From an uncultured Selenomonadales bacterium (GTDB lineage Bacteria > Bacillota > Negativicutes > Selenomonadales > Selenomonadaceae), in assembly GCA_947165145.1 (NCBI GenBank), contig CAMUZG010000021.1:1-43154 (forward strand): a stretch of DNA of 43,154 nt, in the 5' to 3' direction. Below the pieces are notes generated by a model. That model worked only from the letters and a program-made list of their open reading frames with translations, searched no databases and was not told the DNA's origin. The stretch's first letter is position 1. Each line of letters begins with the position of its first letter. Position numbers and translations under genes: made by a program. Positions 1 to 8,495 of this stretch are shown here, in pieces.

Positions 1-79
1 TGACCCCATTTTATCAGCTTTATCTTCTATTTTCCATAGTGTGAACACTTCCTAGAAAGCCGCATGGCTTTCGTATGAA

Positions 80-143
80 CGCGGTGATTGACTTCGACAG
101 TTGAAACGTTGCGGCGCGACATCTGGATGCAACGTCACGTTGC
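80..143 (-). repeat. Element B, copy 1 (palindromic core repeat)
   Basis: Read on the minus strand this carries the palindrome GCAACGTGACGTTGC (129-143), then a GTCGCGCCG block, then CTGTCGAAGTCAATC and an ACCGCG end. The same ordered blocks occur at 8555-8620, and the first and last blocks recur twice in front of coaE (18717-18880). The copy ends about 10 bases before the tRNA promoter. The shadow reading frame over this stretch and the tRNA is not a gene. Origin and function are unknown. Confidence 0.65.
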
Positions 144-152
144 AAAAATTTC

Positions 153-181
153 TTGACACGTGGCGGCGATTGTGATATAAA
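153..181 (+). promoter_or_regulatory. Promoter of tRNA-Thr
   Basis: TTGACA at 153-158 and TATAAA at 176-181 are separated by exactly 17 bases, a near-consensus housekeeping promoter. Transcription would start around 188, some 16 bases before the tRNA. Confidence 0.85.
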
Positions 182-203
182 TCAGCGCGTTGAATTGATT
201 CAC

Positions 204-279
204 GCCGGCTTAGCTCAGTTGGTAGAGCAGCGCATTCGTAATGCGCAGGTCGAAGGTTCGAGTCCCTTAGCCGGCTCCA
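204..279 (+). tRNA. tRNA-Thr, anticodon CGU
   Basis: The sequence folds as a complete 76-nt tRNA with encoded CCA. The acceptor arm pairs 204-210 with 269-275 without mismatch, and the discriminator base is U at 276. The anticodon stem pairs 230-234 with 242-246 and encloses the loop TTCGTAA, giving anticodon CGU at 237-239 for the threonine codon ACG. The T arm has the usual GGTTCGAGTCCC sequence. It is a single tRNA gene with its own promoter, directly ahead of speE. Confidence 0.96.
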
Positions 280-340
280 CACGAAATTTCAGCCTCGGAA
301 CTTTTTCCGGGGCTTTAATCGTTTAAGGGGGCAAAATTTT

Positions 341-1189
341 ATGGAGCTTTGGTTCAGCGAACAACATACGCCGAACGTGCGGCTGTCGCTCAAAGTCGAC
401 AAACAGCTTTTCAGCGAGACGAGTGAATTTCAGCGCGTGGACATCTTCGACTCGACGGAATTCGGGCGAATACTCGTGCTTGACGGGCGAATCATGCTAA
501 CTGAGCGCGACGAATTCATTTACCACGAAATGATTACGCACGTCCCGCTTTGCGTCAATCCCGCAATAAAAAATGTTTTGCTCGTGGGCGGCGGCGACGG
601 CGGTTCAGCGCGCGAACTCCTCAAATACGACACGATCGAGAAAATTGATTTGGTCGAGGTCGATAAAAGCGTTGTGCGTGCTTGCCAAAAATTTATTCCG
701 CAAACTGCCGCATGCTTGGACAATCCGCGTGTGGAAATTTTTTTTGCAGACGCGTTAAAGTTCATTCGTCGCAAAACCGACGCGTACGATTTAATCATCA
801 TCGATTCGACTGACCCGTTCGGTGCGGGCGAAGGTCTCTTCACGAAAGAATTTTACGGCAACTGCTTTAACGCGCTCTGTTCGGACGGAATCATGATCAA
901 TCAGCACGAAAATCCGTTTTATTCACGCGACGCCGCCGCTATGCAACGTGCTCACAAACGCTTGACGACTTCGTTCCCCGTCGTGCGCGTCTACCAAATT
1001 CACATACCGACTTATCCTGCGGGGCAATGGCTGTTTGGTTTTGCGTCGAAGAAATTTCATCCGACAAACGCCATCGACTTCGCTCATTGGAACGCGCTCA
1101 ACTTGCAAACGAAATATTACAATACGAACATTCACGTCGGAGCATTTGCTTTGCCGACTTACGTCTTGAAAACTTTGCAGGCAGGTTGA
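341..1189 (+). CDS. speE: Spermidine synthase (polyamine aminopropyltransferase)
   Basis: This cytoplasmic enzyme transfers an aminopropyl group from decarboxylated S-adenosylmethionine to putrescine to make spermidine. The 282-residue protein has the usual family length. A short N-terminal beta region is followed by YHE (61-63), the nucleotide-binding motif GGGDGG (83-88), the acidic strand LVEVD (104-108), and the catalytic/binding loop DSTDP (155-159). The ATG at 341 is preceded by a TAAGGGGG Shine-Dalgarno. No speD or agmatine-pathway gene is in the window, so the source of decarboxylated SAM is not visible. A Cof-type phosphatase follows 15 bases downstream and may be co-transcribed. Confidence 0.95.
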   Translation: MELWFSEQHTPNVRLSLKVDKQLFSETSEFQRVDIFDSTEFGRILVLDGRIMLTERDEFIYHEMITHVPLCVNPAIKNVLLVGGGDGGSARELLKYDTIEKIDLVEVDKSVVRACQKFIPQTAACLDNPRVEIFFADALKFIRRKTDAYDLIIIDSTDPFGAGEGLFTKEFYGNCFNALCSDGIMINQHENPFYSRDAAAMQRAHKRLTTSFPVVRVYQIHIPTYPAGQWLFGFASKKFHPTNAIDFAHWNALNLQTKYYNTNIHVGAFALPTYVLKTLQAG

Positions 1190-1204
1190 ATCGGAGGCGA
1201 TAAC

Positions 1205-2020
1205 ATGAACAAATATAAATTATTGGCAGTCGACATGGACGGCACGTTGTTAAATTCGCGAAAAAAAATTTCGTCGCGAACTCTCGACGCCATCAATGAC
1301 TTGTTGAAACGCGGAATTCACGTCGTTGTGAGCACTGGTCGCGCTCTCAGCGAAATGCAAGATTATCGTGACGACCTCAAGCTTATGCGTTATGCCGTGC
1401 TCATGAGCGGCGGACTCATTTACGATTTCTGCGCGGACAAGCCGATTGCTATTCACGCCGTCGACGAAGCGACGATGTTCAAGCTGATTGACTTCGGCAC
1501 GGAAGAACGCGCGATGATTCATCTGCTCACGGTGCACGACAGCGTTGCCCGCGAAGACGACATCATGAGCATGGCAGATTTCGGCATAAGCATTTATTTC
1601 GACATGTTCAATCGAATTTGTCTGCGTGTCGACGACTTCAAGCAATTTATTCGTGAACACCCCGGCGAAGTCGTCAAAGTCAATCTCTATCACCGCGACA
1701 GAAAATCACGCGACAAAAATTTTGCACGCATGAAAAATTTAAACCTGTCGATTTCCTTTGCCGAGTCGAACAACTTGGAAGCATCACCCGAGGGCATCAC
1801 CAAAGCGTCTGGTCTCGTCGAACTGTGCAAAATCTTGAACGTCGACATTGCCGAAACGATTGCTGTCGGCGACGCGGATAACGACCTGGAAATTTTGCAG
1901 ACGGCGGGTTTAGGCGTGGCGATGGGCAACGCTGCCGACAACGTGAAACAAATTGCCGACTTCATTGCGCCCGACAACGACAATGACGGCGTGGCAACCG
2001 TTATCGAAAAATTTTTCTGA
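1205..2020 (+). CDS. Cof-type HAD-IIB family phosphatase
   Basis: This is a haloacid dehalogenase-superfamily hydrolase of the Cof subfamily. These usually dephosphorylate sugar phosphates or small phosphorylated metabolites in the cytoplasm. Motif I is DMDGTLL with nucleophile Asp10 and Asp12. Motif II is STGR near residue 44. Motif IV is GDADND near the C-terminus, followed by the typical GVAMGNA segment. Between motifs II and IV lies the large C2-type cap that selects the substrate. The 271-residue length is normal for the group. CGGAGG sits just ahead of the ATG, and the gene lies close behind speE. The substrate cannot be told from sequence. Confidence 0.88.
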   Translation: MNKYKLLAVDMDGTLLNSRKKISSRTLDAINDLLKRGIHVVVSTGRALSEMQDYRDDLKLMRYAVLMSGGLIYDFCADKPIAIHAVDEATMFKLIDFGTEERAMIHLLTVHDSVAREDDIMSMADFGISIYFDMFNRICLRVDDFKQFIREHPGEVVKVNLYHRDRKSRDKNFARMKNLNLSISFAESNNLEASPEGITKASGLVELCKILNVDIAETIAVGDADNDLEILQTAGLGVAMGNAADNVKQIADFIAPDNDNDGVATVIEKFF

Positions 2021-2045
2021 CACGACACTAACAACGACGTTAGCG

Positions 2046-2158
2046 CGTGTTGGTAAACTAAAATTATCATGTGACGAGGAATTTTTTCGACTGACAATTT
2101 AACAACAAAGTCAGGCGGAAAAAGAACCGTCACTGCTAAATTGTGCTAACAGACTCTA
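2046..2158. repeat. Element A, copy 1 (inverted-repeat intergenic element)
   Basis: The stretch contains GTGACGAGGAATTTTTTCG (2071-2089) and, further on, GCGGAAAAAGAACCGTCAC, which is its imperfect inverted complement. The same two blocks occur at 8522-8655 with outer arms GTTGATAAAC and GTTTATCAAC. Both copies start just after a stop codon. It may be a miniature mobile element or a transcript-end structure; no protein-coding potential is seen. Confidence 0.6.
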
Positions 2159-2170
2159 GCCAAAAACTTT

Positions 2171-2199
2171 TTGCAATTTCAATCAGCGCGTCTTATAAT
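2171..2199 (+). promoter_or_regulatory. Promoter of lepA
   Basis: TTGCAA at 2171-2176 and TATAAT at 2194-2199 are spaced by 17 bases. Transcription would start near 2206, leaving a short leader with AAGGAG at 2218-2223 ahead of the TTG start at 2231. Confidence 0.8.
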
Positions 2200-2230
2200 G
2201 ATTTTATCACGTTTGCGAAGGAGAAAAATT

Positions 2231-4033
2231 TTGAACGACAAGATTAGAAACTTTTCAATCATCGCGCACATCGACCACGGCAAATCCACGCTTGCCGACC
2301 GTCTGATTGAAATGACCGGCACCGTTGAAAAGCGCGACATGAACGAACAATTTTTGGACAACATGGAGCTTGAACGCGAACGCGGCATCACGATTAAGGC
2401 GCAAACTGTTCGGCTCAAATACACCGCCCGCGACGGTCAAACTTATCAGCTGAACTTAATCGACACGCCTGGTCACGTCGACTTCACCTACGAAGTTTCG
2501 CGAAGTCTTGCCGCGTGCGAAGGCGCATTGCTTGTCGTGGACGCAACTCAAGGCGTTGAGGCTCAAACTCTCTCCAACGTCTACCTTGCGCTCGAAAACG
2601 ATTTAGAGATTGTCCCCGTCATCAACAAAATCGATTTGCCCAGTGCTGACGTTGAACGTGTCCGCGCAGAAATCGAAGAGGCAATCGGGCTTGACGCGAG
2701 CGACGCCGTTCAATGTTCCGCGAAAACCGGCGCAGGTGTCGATGAAATTTTGGAAGCGATTGTCGAAAAAATTCCCCCGCCCGAAGGTGACGACGCTAAA
2801 CCGTTGCAAGCTTTGATTTTCGATTCGTATTTTGATTCGTATAAAGGCGCGGTTGCTCACGTCAGAATTTTTGACGGCACTGTTCGTAAAGGCGACAAAC
2901 TCAAACTTTTGGCGACGGGCAAAGAATTCGACGCGACGGAAATTGGAATTTTCTCGCCGTCAATGACTGAGCTCAATGAATTGCACGCGGGCGAAGTCGG
3001 CTACATTTGCGGCAGTTTAAAAGACGTTCGCGACGTTCGTGTCGGCGACACCGTGACGACTTCCAAAAATCCCGCCGCTGCTCTCGAAGGTTATCGTGCG
3101 CCCGTGCCGATGGTTTTCTGCGGACTGTATCCGACTGACAGCGTTGACTACGACAATTTGAAAGACGCGCTCGAAAAACTTCAGCTCAATGACGCCGCGC
3201 TTGTCTATGAGCCTGAAACTTCTGCCGCGTTGGGATTTGGTTTTCGTTGCGGATTTTTGGGACTGTTGCACATGGACGTTATCCAAGAACGTTTGGAGCG
3301 CGAATACAAATTGCGTCTCGTCACGACCGCGCCGAGTGTCGTCTACAAAGTTCACAAGACTAACGGCGAAGTTTTCACGATTGACAATCCCGCCGCACTC
3401 CCGCCGACGACCGAAATTAATTTCATTGAAGAGCCGATGGTCAAAGCGACCGTCATTGTGCCGAGCGACTATATCGGCGCAGTAATGGAACTTTGTCGCG
3501 ACAAACGCGGCACTTATCGTAGCATGGACTATATCGACAAGACACGCGTGATGATTGTTTATGAGATGCCGCTCAACGAAATTATCTACGACTTTTTCGA
3601 CAAGCTCAAATCGATGACGCGCGGTTATGCCAGTCTCGATTACGAGTTGAGCGAGTACAAGGAAAGCGACCTTGCTAAGCTTGATATTCTTTTGAACGGC
3701 GATTTAGTTGACGCGTTGAGCTCGATTGTTCACCGCACACGCGCCGCCAAAATCGGACGGATTCTCGCGCTCAAACTTAAACGTCTTATTCCCGAACAAC
3801 TTTTTGATATTCCCGTTCAAGCGGCAATCGGCGGCAGAATCATCGCCCGCGAAACCGTCAAAGCTCGTCGCAAAGATGTTTTAGCAAAATGTTACGGCGG
3901 CGACGTTTCCCGCAAGCGCAAACTTCTCGAAAAGCAAAAGGCAGGTAAAAAGCGCATGAAGGCTGTCGGTAGCGTCGAACTCCCGCAGGAAGCTTTTATG
4001 GCGGTGTTGACCGTCGGCGACGAAGAGAGTTGA
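2231..4033 (+). CDS. lepA: Elongation factor 4 (LepA), back-translocating GTPase
   Basis: LepA is a ribosome-associated translational GTPase related to EF-G, linked to stalled or mis-translocated ribosomes and to small-subunit assembly. G motifs are intact: AHIDHGKS (13-20), DTPGH (78-82) and NKID (132-135), followed by the EF-G-like domains II, III and V and the LepA-specific C-terminal domain with the basic [18 protein letters not shown] segment. The in-frame reading could begin at 2171, but that falls on the promoter. The TTG at 2231 has AAGGAG seven bases upstream and gives 600 residues, the family norm. The DUF1385 gene starts 4 bases after the stop, so the two are likely co-transcribed. 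Confidence 0.95.
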   Translation: MNDKIRNFSIIAHIDHGKSTLADRLIEMTGTVEKRDMNEQFLDNMELERERGITIKAQTVRLKYTARDGQTYQLNLIDTPGHVDFTYEVSRSLAACEGALLVVDATQGVEAQTLSNVYLALENDLEIVPVINKIDLPSADVERVRAEIEEAIGLDASDAVQCSAKTGAGVDEILEAIVEKIPPPEGDDAKPLQALIFDSYFDSYKGAVAHVRIFDGTVRKGDKLKLLATGKEFDATEIGIFSPSMTELNELHAGEVGYICGSLKDVRDVRVGDTVTTSKNPAAALEGYRAPVPMVFCGLYPTDSVDYDNLKDALEKLQLNDAALVYEPETSAALGFGFRCGFLGLLHMDVIQERLEREYKLRLVTTAPSVVYKVHKTNGEVFTIDNPAALPPTTEINFIEEPMVKATVIVPSDYIGAVMELCRDKRGTYRSMDYIDKTRVMIVYEMPLNEIIYDFFDKLKSMTRGYASLDYELSEYKESDLAKLDILLNGDLVDALSSIVHRTRAAKIGRILALKLKRLIPEQLFDIPVQAAIGGRIIARETVKARRKDVLAKCYGGDVSRKRKLLEKQKAGKKRMKAVGSVELPQEAFMAVLTVGDEES

Positions 4034-4037
4034 GTTT

Positions 4038-4898
4038 ATGGACAAACCAATCGTCGGCGGACAGGCAGTCATCGAAGGCGTAATGATGCGCGGATTCGGC
4101 AAAGTGGCGACTGCAGTCCGTGAACCCAACGGCAATATCAATGTCAAAGTCAGCCCCGTCACGTCGATTGCCGACCGTTTCCCCGTGCTGAAATTGCCGT
4201 TACTGCGCGGCGCGGTCAGTCTGTTCGAGTCGCTGATGTTGGGCATGAAGTCGCTATCGTTCTCGGCACAGGCGGCGGGCGAAGAAGATGAGCAACTCAC
4301 CGACAAAGAACTCGTCGCGACGATGATTTTGGCAATCGCTTTGGCGTGCGCGTTGTTCATGGCGATACCGACATTCGCCGCAAAATTTTTCCACACGTTC
4401 ACCGACGACCCGATAACTTTGAACTTGGCGGAAGGATTTTTGCGGCTGATAATTTTTTTGGCGTACTTGACGGCAATTTCACGCATGAAGGACATTCAAC
4501 GAGTCTTTCAATATCACGGCGCGGAACACAAAACAATTTTCTGCTACGAAGCGGATTTGCCGTTGACAGTTGAGAACGTCAAAAAATTTCCGCGACTGCA
4601 CCCGCGTTGCGGAACAGCCTTTTTGTTAATCGTCATGCTTGTGAGTATCTTTGTATTCGCATTCCTCGGCTGGCCGGATTTGTGGCTACGGATTTTGTCG
4701 CGAATAATTTTGTTGCCGATTGTGGCGGGCTTGTCGTACGAAATAATCCGATTCTCCGCGCGCTCACAAAATTCAATCGTCAAGCTTGCGACGTTGCCGG
4801 GGCTTTGGTTGCAATATTTGACGACACGCGAGCCCAACGACGAGATGATCGAAGTTGCCATAAAATCTTTGGAAGCCGTCATGCCGCAAGATGAATGA
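4038..4898 (+). CDS. DUF1385 (YqhQ-type) integral membrane protein
   Basis: The N-terminus PIVGGQAVIEGVMMRG (4-19) is the hallmark of the DUF1385 family. YHGAEHK (159-165) and LHPRCGTAF (188-196) are the other conserved blocks, with His, Glu and Cys residues that could bind a metal or form an active site. Hydrophobic segments near 93-117, 130-148, 193-212 and 217-235 suggest four membrane passes. In other Firmicutes the family often lies near prfA or rpmE; here it follows lepA by four bases. The biochemical role is not known to me. An ordinary single-domain gene of normal length (286 residues). Confidence 0.9.
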   Translation: MDKPIVGGQAVIEGVMMRGFGKVATAVREPNGNINVKVSPVTSIADRFPVLKLPLLRGAVSLFESLMLGMKSLSFSAQAAGEEDEQLTDKELVATMILAIALACALFMAIPTFAAKFFHTFTDDPITLNLAEGFLRLIIFLAYLTAISRMKDIQRVFQYHGAEHKTIFCYEADLPLTVENVKKFPRLHPRCGTAFLLIVMLVSIFVFAFLGWPDLWLRILSRIILLPIVAGLSYEIIRFSARSQNSIVKLATLPGLWLQYLTTREPNDEMIEVAIKSLEAVMPQDE

Positions 4899-4956
4899 AA
4901 ATTTTCCACAGCGACTTTTCATAAATCAATCGTAGAATAACCACAAGAAATATTAT

Positions 4957-4998
4957 CAATTCCAAATTCCAAATTCCAAATTCCTAATTCCTAATTCT
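4957..4998. repeat. Element C, copy 1 (AATTCCAAATTCC-type repeat)
   Basis: Three ATTCCAA units in tandem are followed by two CTAATTC units. Related stretches lie at 26268, 27331, 41143 and 41441. This one separates DUF1385 from the split chemoreceptor gene and has only one orientation of the unit, so it cannot fold on itself well. Confidence 0.7.
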
Positions 4999-5016
4999 CA
5001 AAAGAGTTGTGTTGCC

Positions 5017-5355
5017 ATGAGTTTTTCAAGCAGTATCAAGTCCAAACTGATTCTTTTGCTAGTGTTGATAGGCATGGTGCCGCTAATGATAACAATGGCG
5101 TACACGTCCTACAACACGGTCACATCAGCGTTCACGTTCGCCGAACACGAATTGAAAGTCACGAACGAGCTGATTGAAAAAGAAGTTTACTCATTGTTGA
5201 ACAGCAATTTCACGGCGTTGCGGCTAATGGCGGTCAATCCCGCTGTTCAAGAATATTTGACGGCAGCTCCGGAAAATCGCGTTGCCAACATGAAAGGTCT
5301 TGTCAAAAACGCCAACGCCCTTTTCCAAGACGGCAGTAACATCGATGACGATTAA
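5017..5355 (+). pseudogene. N-terminal fragment of a methyl-accepting chemotaxis protein
   Basis: The 112-residue frame holds a signal-anchor/first membrane helix (about 10-32) and the start of a periplasmic sensor domain that resembles the opening helix of a Cache-type receptor. It stops at 5355, exactly where the HAMP and signalling half of a receptor begins in the +1-shifted frame. About 150-200 residues expected between them (rest of the sensor plus the second membrane helix) are absent. The simplest reading is an out-of-frame internal deletion that split one chemoreceptor gene. A sequencing or assembly error could explain a frameshift but not the missing domain. Confidence 0.7.
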
Positions 5356-6409
5356 CAACGCGGCAACGGAAATTTCCAACGGCAACTTGTCGCTTAAAGC
5401 TGTTCCCGTCGAGTCGAAGGACGAATTTGGAGCCGTCGCCAACGCTTTCGAGAAAATGACGGATAATCTCAACGACTTTTTCCACAAAGCAAACAAGAAT
5501 GCAACGGAAGTTTCGCATTCCGCTGAAGTTTTGAATGAAAATGCGCGGAATTCGGCTGAAGCGGCGAATCAAATTTCCGGTGCCGTGAGCGAATTTGCAA
5601 GCGAGACAATCGGTCAACAAAATGCAATCGGTGCCGCGAACGAAGCCGTTATCAATATGCGCGAACTTTTGAACGTCATCGCGGAAAATTCCAGCGGCGT
5701 CGCGTCGGCGTCGAACGTTGCGTTGAAAAATGCTGAAACGGGTGAAGTGACCGTAAGCAAGGCCGTCAAGAGCATGGAGTCCCTGCGCGCCTCCGTTCAA
5801 GAATCTTCGCAGATTATAAAGTTGCTTGGCGAACATTCCGGCAAAATCGGCAACATCGTCGAGACAATCAGCGGCATCGCAGAGCAGACGAATTTGCTTG
5901 CACTCAACGCCGCAATCGAAGCGTCGCACGCCGGCGAACACGGGCGCGGATTTGCTGCCGTTGCTGAAGAAGTTCGTAAACTCGCGGAACAATCGGCTAC
6001 GGCGGCAAGCGAAATTCACAAGCTGATTTTCGACGTGCAAGACCAGACTGAAAAGGCAGTTCAATCAATGACCGTCGGCACCGACCTTTCACTGGCAAGC
6101 GTTCAAGCCGTCGACAAGGCAGGCAGTGCTTTCCGCGAAATCGTCAAGAATATCGACGCGCTCACCGAGAAAATCGGCTTGACAACCGAAGCAATCAAAA
6201 AAGCCGAGTCGGGCAATTCTCAAATTATCGACTCGGTTAAACTCATCAATGAAGCTGCGATTAAATTTTCCAGCAGAACGGAAGCCATCTCCGCTACGAC
6301 GCAGGCGATGTCCACTTCCACGGAGGAGATTGCCGCGTCTAGTCAACAGCTTGCGAACATGGCTGACGATTTGCAGAAGGAAATCCGAACGTTCAAGTTA
6401 AGGGAATAG
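5345..6409 (+). CDS. HAMP and cytoplasmic signalling domain of a chemoreceptor (truncated)
   Basis: Starting from the ATG at 5345, which overlaps the end of the upstream fragment, this frame gives 354 residues. They begin inside a HAMP domain ([15 protein letters not shown]) and continue through the long coiled-coil signalling region. The hairpin tip that contacts CheA and CheW is well kept ([17 protein letters not shown], then [18 protein letters not shown]). There is no membrane segment in this part, so if translated by reinitiation it would make a soluble, sensor-less receptor. In-frame codons extend back to 5300 but lack a good ribosome site. The original product was presumably a membrane chemoreceptor; whether the remaining half is still used is unknown. 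Confidence 0.75.
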   Translation: MTINNAATEISNGNLSLKAVPVESKDEFGAVANAFEKMTDNLNDFFHKANKNATEVSHSAEVLNENARNSAEAANQISGAVSEFASETIGQQNAIGAANEAVINMRELLNVIAENSSGVASASNVALKNAETGEVTVSKAVKSMESLRASVQESSQIIKLLGEHSGKIGNIVETISGIAEQTNLLALNAAIEASHAGEHGRGFAAVAEEVRKLAEQSATAASEIHKLIFDVQDQTEKAVQSMTVGTDLSLASVQAVDKAGSAFREIVKNIDALTEKIGLTTEAIKKAESGNSQIIDSVKLINEAAIKFSSRTEAISATTQAMSTSTEEIAASSQQLANMADDLQKEIRTFKLRE

Positions 6410-6450
6410 CTGATAGGAAAACCTATAACCTAAAAGCTATCAGCTATAAC

Positions 6451-7032
6451 CTAATCTTCGTCCACATCGGGAATCTCGATTTCGGGCGAATCAAATTTTT
6501 TGTCGACCGCAAGAATTTTATCTTCGACGACGTTGTAACGCACGTGCTGATACTCTTTGCCGTCGAGTTTGACGCCGTCCTCAAGCTTGACCTTCTTGTC
6601 GGCTTTGAGCTTGACTTTGCCGTAAAAGTCGACAATCTTGTCTTGCCAATTAAAAATTGCAGTGTCCGAGCTAATCGTGACACTCTTTTTGTTTACGAAG
6701 CGAACGGCACCTTTGACTTCGACGGTTTTGGTTTGCCATTGAAGATAGGCGTGATCGCAGCTGAATGTAATGTTGTCGTGCGTGAGCTTGACGTGACCGT
6801 CCGCCCAACATTTTTGCTTGGCAACACTGACAAGAGCCTCGTCGGCAGTGACGACTGCTTTAAAGCCGTGATTGCTCGCCGCGACGTGCACATTGCCTTT
6901 GAGGACGTAGCAACCTTTGAAAACGTCGAAGTACATTTCGCCAGCAGAGATTTCGGGCATTTCGGCGAAGGTTCTGCCTTGCGCGACGAAAATCATCAGC
7001 ACTGCCAGCGCAAAAATTTTTAAAAGTTTCAT
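6451..7032 (-). CDS. LptA/OstA-like periplasmic protein (LPS transport family)
   Basis: The 193-residue protein has a clear signal peptide (1-23, hydrophobic core then cleavage near TFA-EMP). The mature part is made of repeating beta strands of the OstA/LptA type: YVLKGNVHVAA, CWADGHVKLTH, TVEVKGAVRFV, KIVDFYGKVKLKA. LptA proteins bridge the periplasm and carry lipopolysaccharide from the inner-membrane LptBFG complex to the outer membrane. This fits lpxB and an MsbA-like exporter elsewhere in the window. The second Met (7032) is chosen because AAGGAG is nine bases upstream; the first Met at 7038 would be too close. It lies alone and points away from flgM. No lptB, lptC or lptF is adjacent, so it could be a paralogue rather than the main LptA. 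Confidence 0.72.
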   Translation of the reverse strand: MKLLKIFALAVLMIFVAQGRTFAEMPEISAGEMYFDVFKGCYVLKGNVHVAASNHGFKAVVTADEALVSVAKQKCWADGHVKLTHDNITFSCDHAYLQWQTKTVEVKGAVRFVNKKSVTISSDTAIFNWQDKIVDFYGKVKLKADKKVKLEDGVKLDGKEYQHVRYNVVEDKILAVDKKFDSPEIEIPDVDED

Positions 7033-7154
7033 AAGCATTTTCTCCTTTTGACTTTGATTTTTGGCGATATTCGACGCAACATGAATTTTACCTGCAAGGA
7101 ACGCGTCGAAGAACTTTGCAGGTTGTTATAGCCGTATCGTATGCTCTTTGTTAT

Positions 7155-7181
7155 TAAGTTGCTCAAAATTTTTTCCGATAT
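7155..7181 (+). promoter_or_regulatory. Sigma-28 (FliA/SigD)-type flagellar promoter
   Basis: TAAG at 7155-7158, a 15-base spacer and TCCGATAT at 7174-7181 resemble the TAAA-N15-GCCGATAT pattern of late flagellar promoters. It sits about 65 bases ahead of flgM, the anti-sigma-28 gene, where such a promoter is expected. Two positions differ from consensus. Confidence 0.6.
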
Positions 7182-7248
7182 ATAGGCAAACAAGGAAGGC
7201 ACACTGAAAATTTATTGCAAGGATTGCAGTCAACAGGTGGTGAAGGTC

Positions 7249-7530
7249 ATGATTATAAATAATGTGAACTCGTCCTCGAAATATTATTCCAACTCCGTGA
7301 CGGCGACGAGATACGCAAACACGACTGCAGGTGTTCGCGGCGTGCAAAGGAACGACGCATTTACTCCTTCGCAGGCGGCACAAAATTTCAGCGAAATGTT
7401 GAACAAACTCAAGAATACCTCCGAAGTTCGCGAAGACAGAGTCAACGAATTGCAACAGCGAATCGCTTCGGGACAATACTTCGTTCCGTCGTCCGACATC
7501 GCGACAAGTCTTTTGACGAATCGTTTCTGA
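7249..7530 (+). CDS. flgM: Anti-sigma-28 factor FlgM
   Basis: FlgM binds and holds the flagellar sigma factor until the hook is finished, then is exported. The 93-residue protein has the family shape: a disordered, Ser/Thr/Asn-rich N-terminal half and a helical C-terminal half (NFSEMLNKLKNTSEVREDRV then ELQQRIASGQY) that matches the sigma-binding helices. The ATG at 7249 has AGGTGG eight bases upstream and is preferred to the in-frame GTG at 7237. It opens the late flagellar gene block behind a sigma-28-type promoter, so it likely belongs to the regulon it controls. Confidence 0.88.
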   Translation: MIINNVNSSSKYYSNSVTATRYANTTAGVRGVQRNDAFTPSQAAQNFSEMLNKLKNTSEVREDRVNELQQRIASGQYFVPSSDIATSLLTNRF

Positions 7531-7540
7531 GGCAACGGAC

Positions 7541-8026
7541 ATGTGGCAAAATTTGATTGAAACGCTCGACGGTCTCAGCGAAACTTATGACAACTTGGTC
7601 AATTTGGGCGAAAGAAAACGTGCGGCTCTCGTCAGTATCGACGCGAAGTCACTTTCCGAAATTCTCGACGAAGAACATATCCTTATCGCCAAAATTCAAA
7701 AACTTGAGCAAAATCGCGTTAAAATTCTCAAGGACTTGTCGAAGTCAGATAAAACCATAACCGAAAAGACACGAGCGACCGATTTTTATCGGTCAGCTAC
7801 TTCGCGCGTTATTGAGCAAAAATTAATCGCGGCACACAATCGCTTGAGCAAAAATGTCGAACGCGCCTTGCAACTTCGCGAAAACAACCAGGTTCTTGCT
7901 CAATGCGCTTTGGACGCCGTGCAGTTTCAGCTTAACAAATTGAACGGTGCCGCCGTCGAGCCGACTTATTCCGGCACAGGCTCCGACATCGTCTCGCACA
8001 AAAAAAATTTTGACTTTGAGGCTTGA
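7541..8026 (+). CDS. flgN: FlgN-family flagellar export chaperone
   Basis: FlgN proteins escort the hook-filament junction proteins FlgK and FlgL to the export gate. The 161 residues are almost all alpha-helical with heptad-like spacing, typical of FlgN: LIETLDGLSETYDNLVNLGERKR at the start, an EEHILIAKIQKLEQNR helix, and a long third helix. Position supports the call: it follows flgM by 10 bases, and flgK and flgL lie downstream. Sequence identity to FlgN is weak in this family, so the call rests on pattern and context. A second protein of the same build follows. Confidence 0.78.
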   Translation: MWQNLIETLDGLSETYDNLVNLGERKRAALVSIDAKSLSEILDEEHILIAKIQKLEQNRVKILKDLSKSDKTITEKTRATDFYRSATSRVIEQKLIAAHNRLSKNVERALQLRENNQVLAQCALDAVQFQLNKLNGAAVEPTYSGTGSDIVSHKKNFDFEA

Positions 8027-8036
8027 GGACTCAGCG

Positions 8037-8495
8037 ATGGACGAAACAATTAAACTTCTGCGAGAACAAGCAGTTCTATGCGCTCACCTGCCCGAACTTT
8101 TCGACGAGCTAATAAAAATCATGCAAAGCAATTCGCCCGACGTTCAAGAATCGGTCAGCAAAATCGAAGCGGTTATGCGCGACCTTAACAAAAACGAGAA
8201 AAAATCGCGTGAATTCCTCGAACGGGTCAACGCCGCATCGTTCTCCGAATACATTGACGCGCAGGAAAAGAACATTCAACGCGAAGTGGCGGAAAAACTT
8301 TTGGTCAAAGCCACGGATTCTCAACAGCGAATCAAAAATCAAGTGGCGGAACTCAAGTTACTTTTAGAACGCGGCAAGCAGTACGTCGAATTCAACTTGA
8401 ACCTTTTGGCGCACATTTCCGCTGGCGACACTTACGGCGCGGGAGCTCAGACGGATTCGCAACGTTCGCGGCGCATGTTTGAAGCCAACGTCTAG
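8037..8495 (+). CDS. Second FlgN-like helical protein of the flagellar operon
   Basis: This 152-residue protein is again predicted to be almost wholly helical, with leucine- and glutamate-rich heptads (LLREQAVLCAHLPELFDELI, then KIEAVMRDLNKNEKKSREFL) and a short polar tail rich in Gly, Ser and Arg. The ATG at 8037 has GAGGA seven bases upstream; the open frame back to 7947 only overlaps flgN. Its size and place between flgN and flgK suggest a second chaperone or export-related protein, possibly one partner each for FlgK and FlgL. I do not recognise a named family with certainty. Confidence 0.7.
   Translation: MDETIKLLREQAVLCAHLPELFDELIKIMQSNSPDVQESVSKIEAVMRDLNKNEKKSREFLERVNAASFSEYIDAQEKNIQREVAEKLLVKATDSQQRIKNQVAELKLLLERGKQYVEFNLNLLAHISAGDTYGAGAQTDSQRSRRMFEANV

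Noticed and set aside
52..282. 76-residue frame on the minus strand at the window start
   Set aside because: It is the antisense of tRNA-Thr and its promoter plus element B; the peptide includes the usual tRNA shadow and has no ribosome site.
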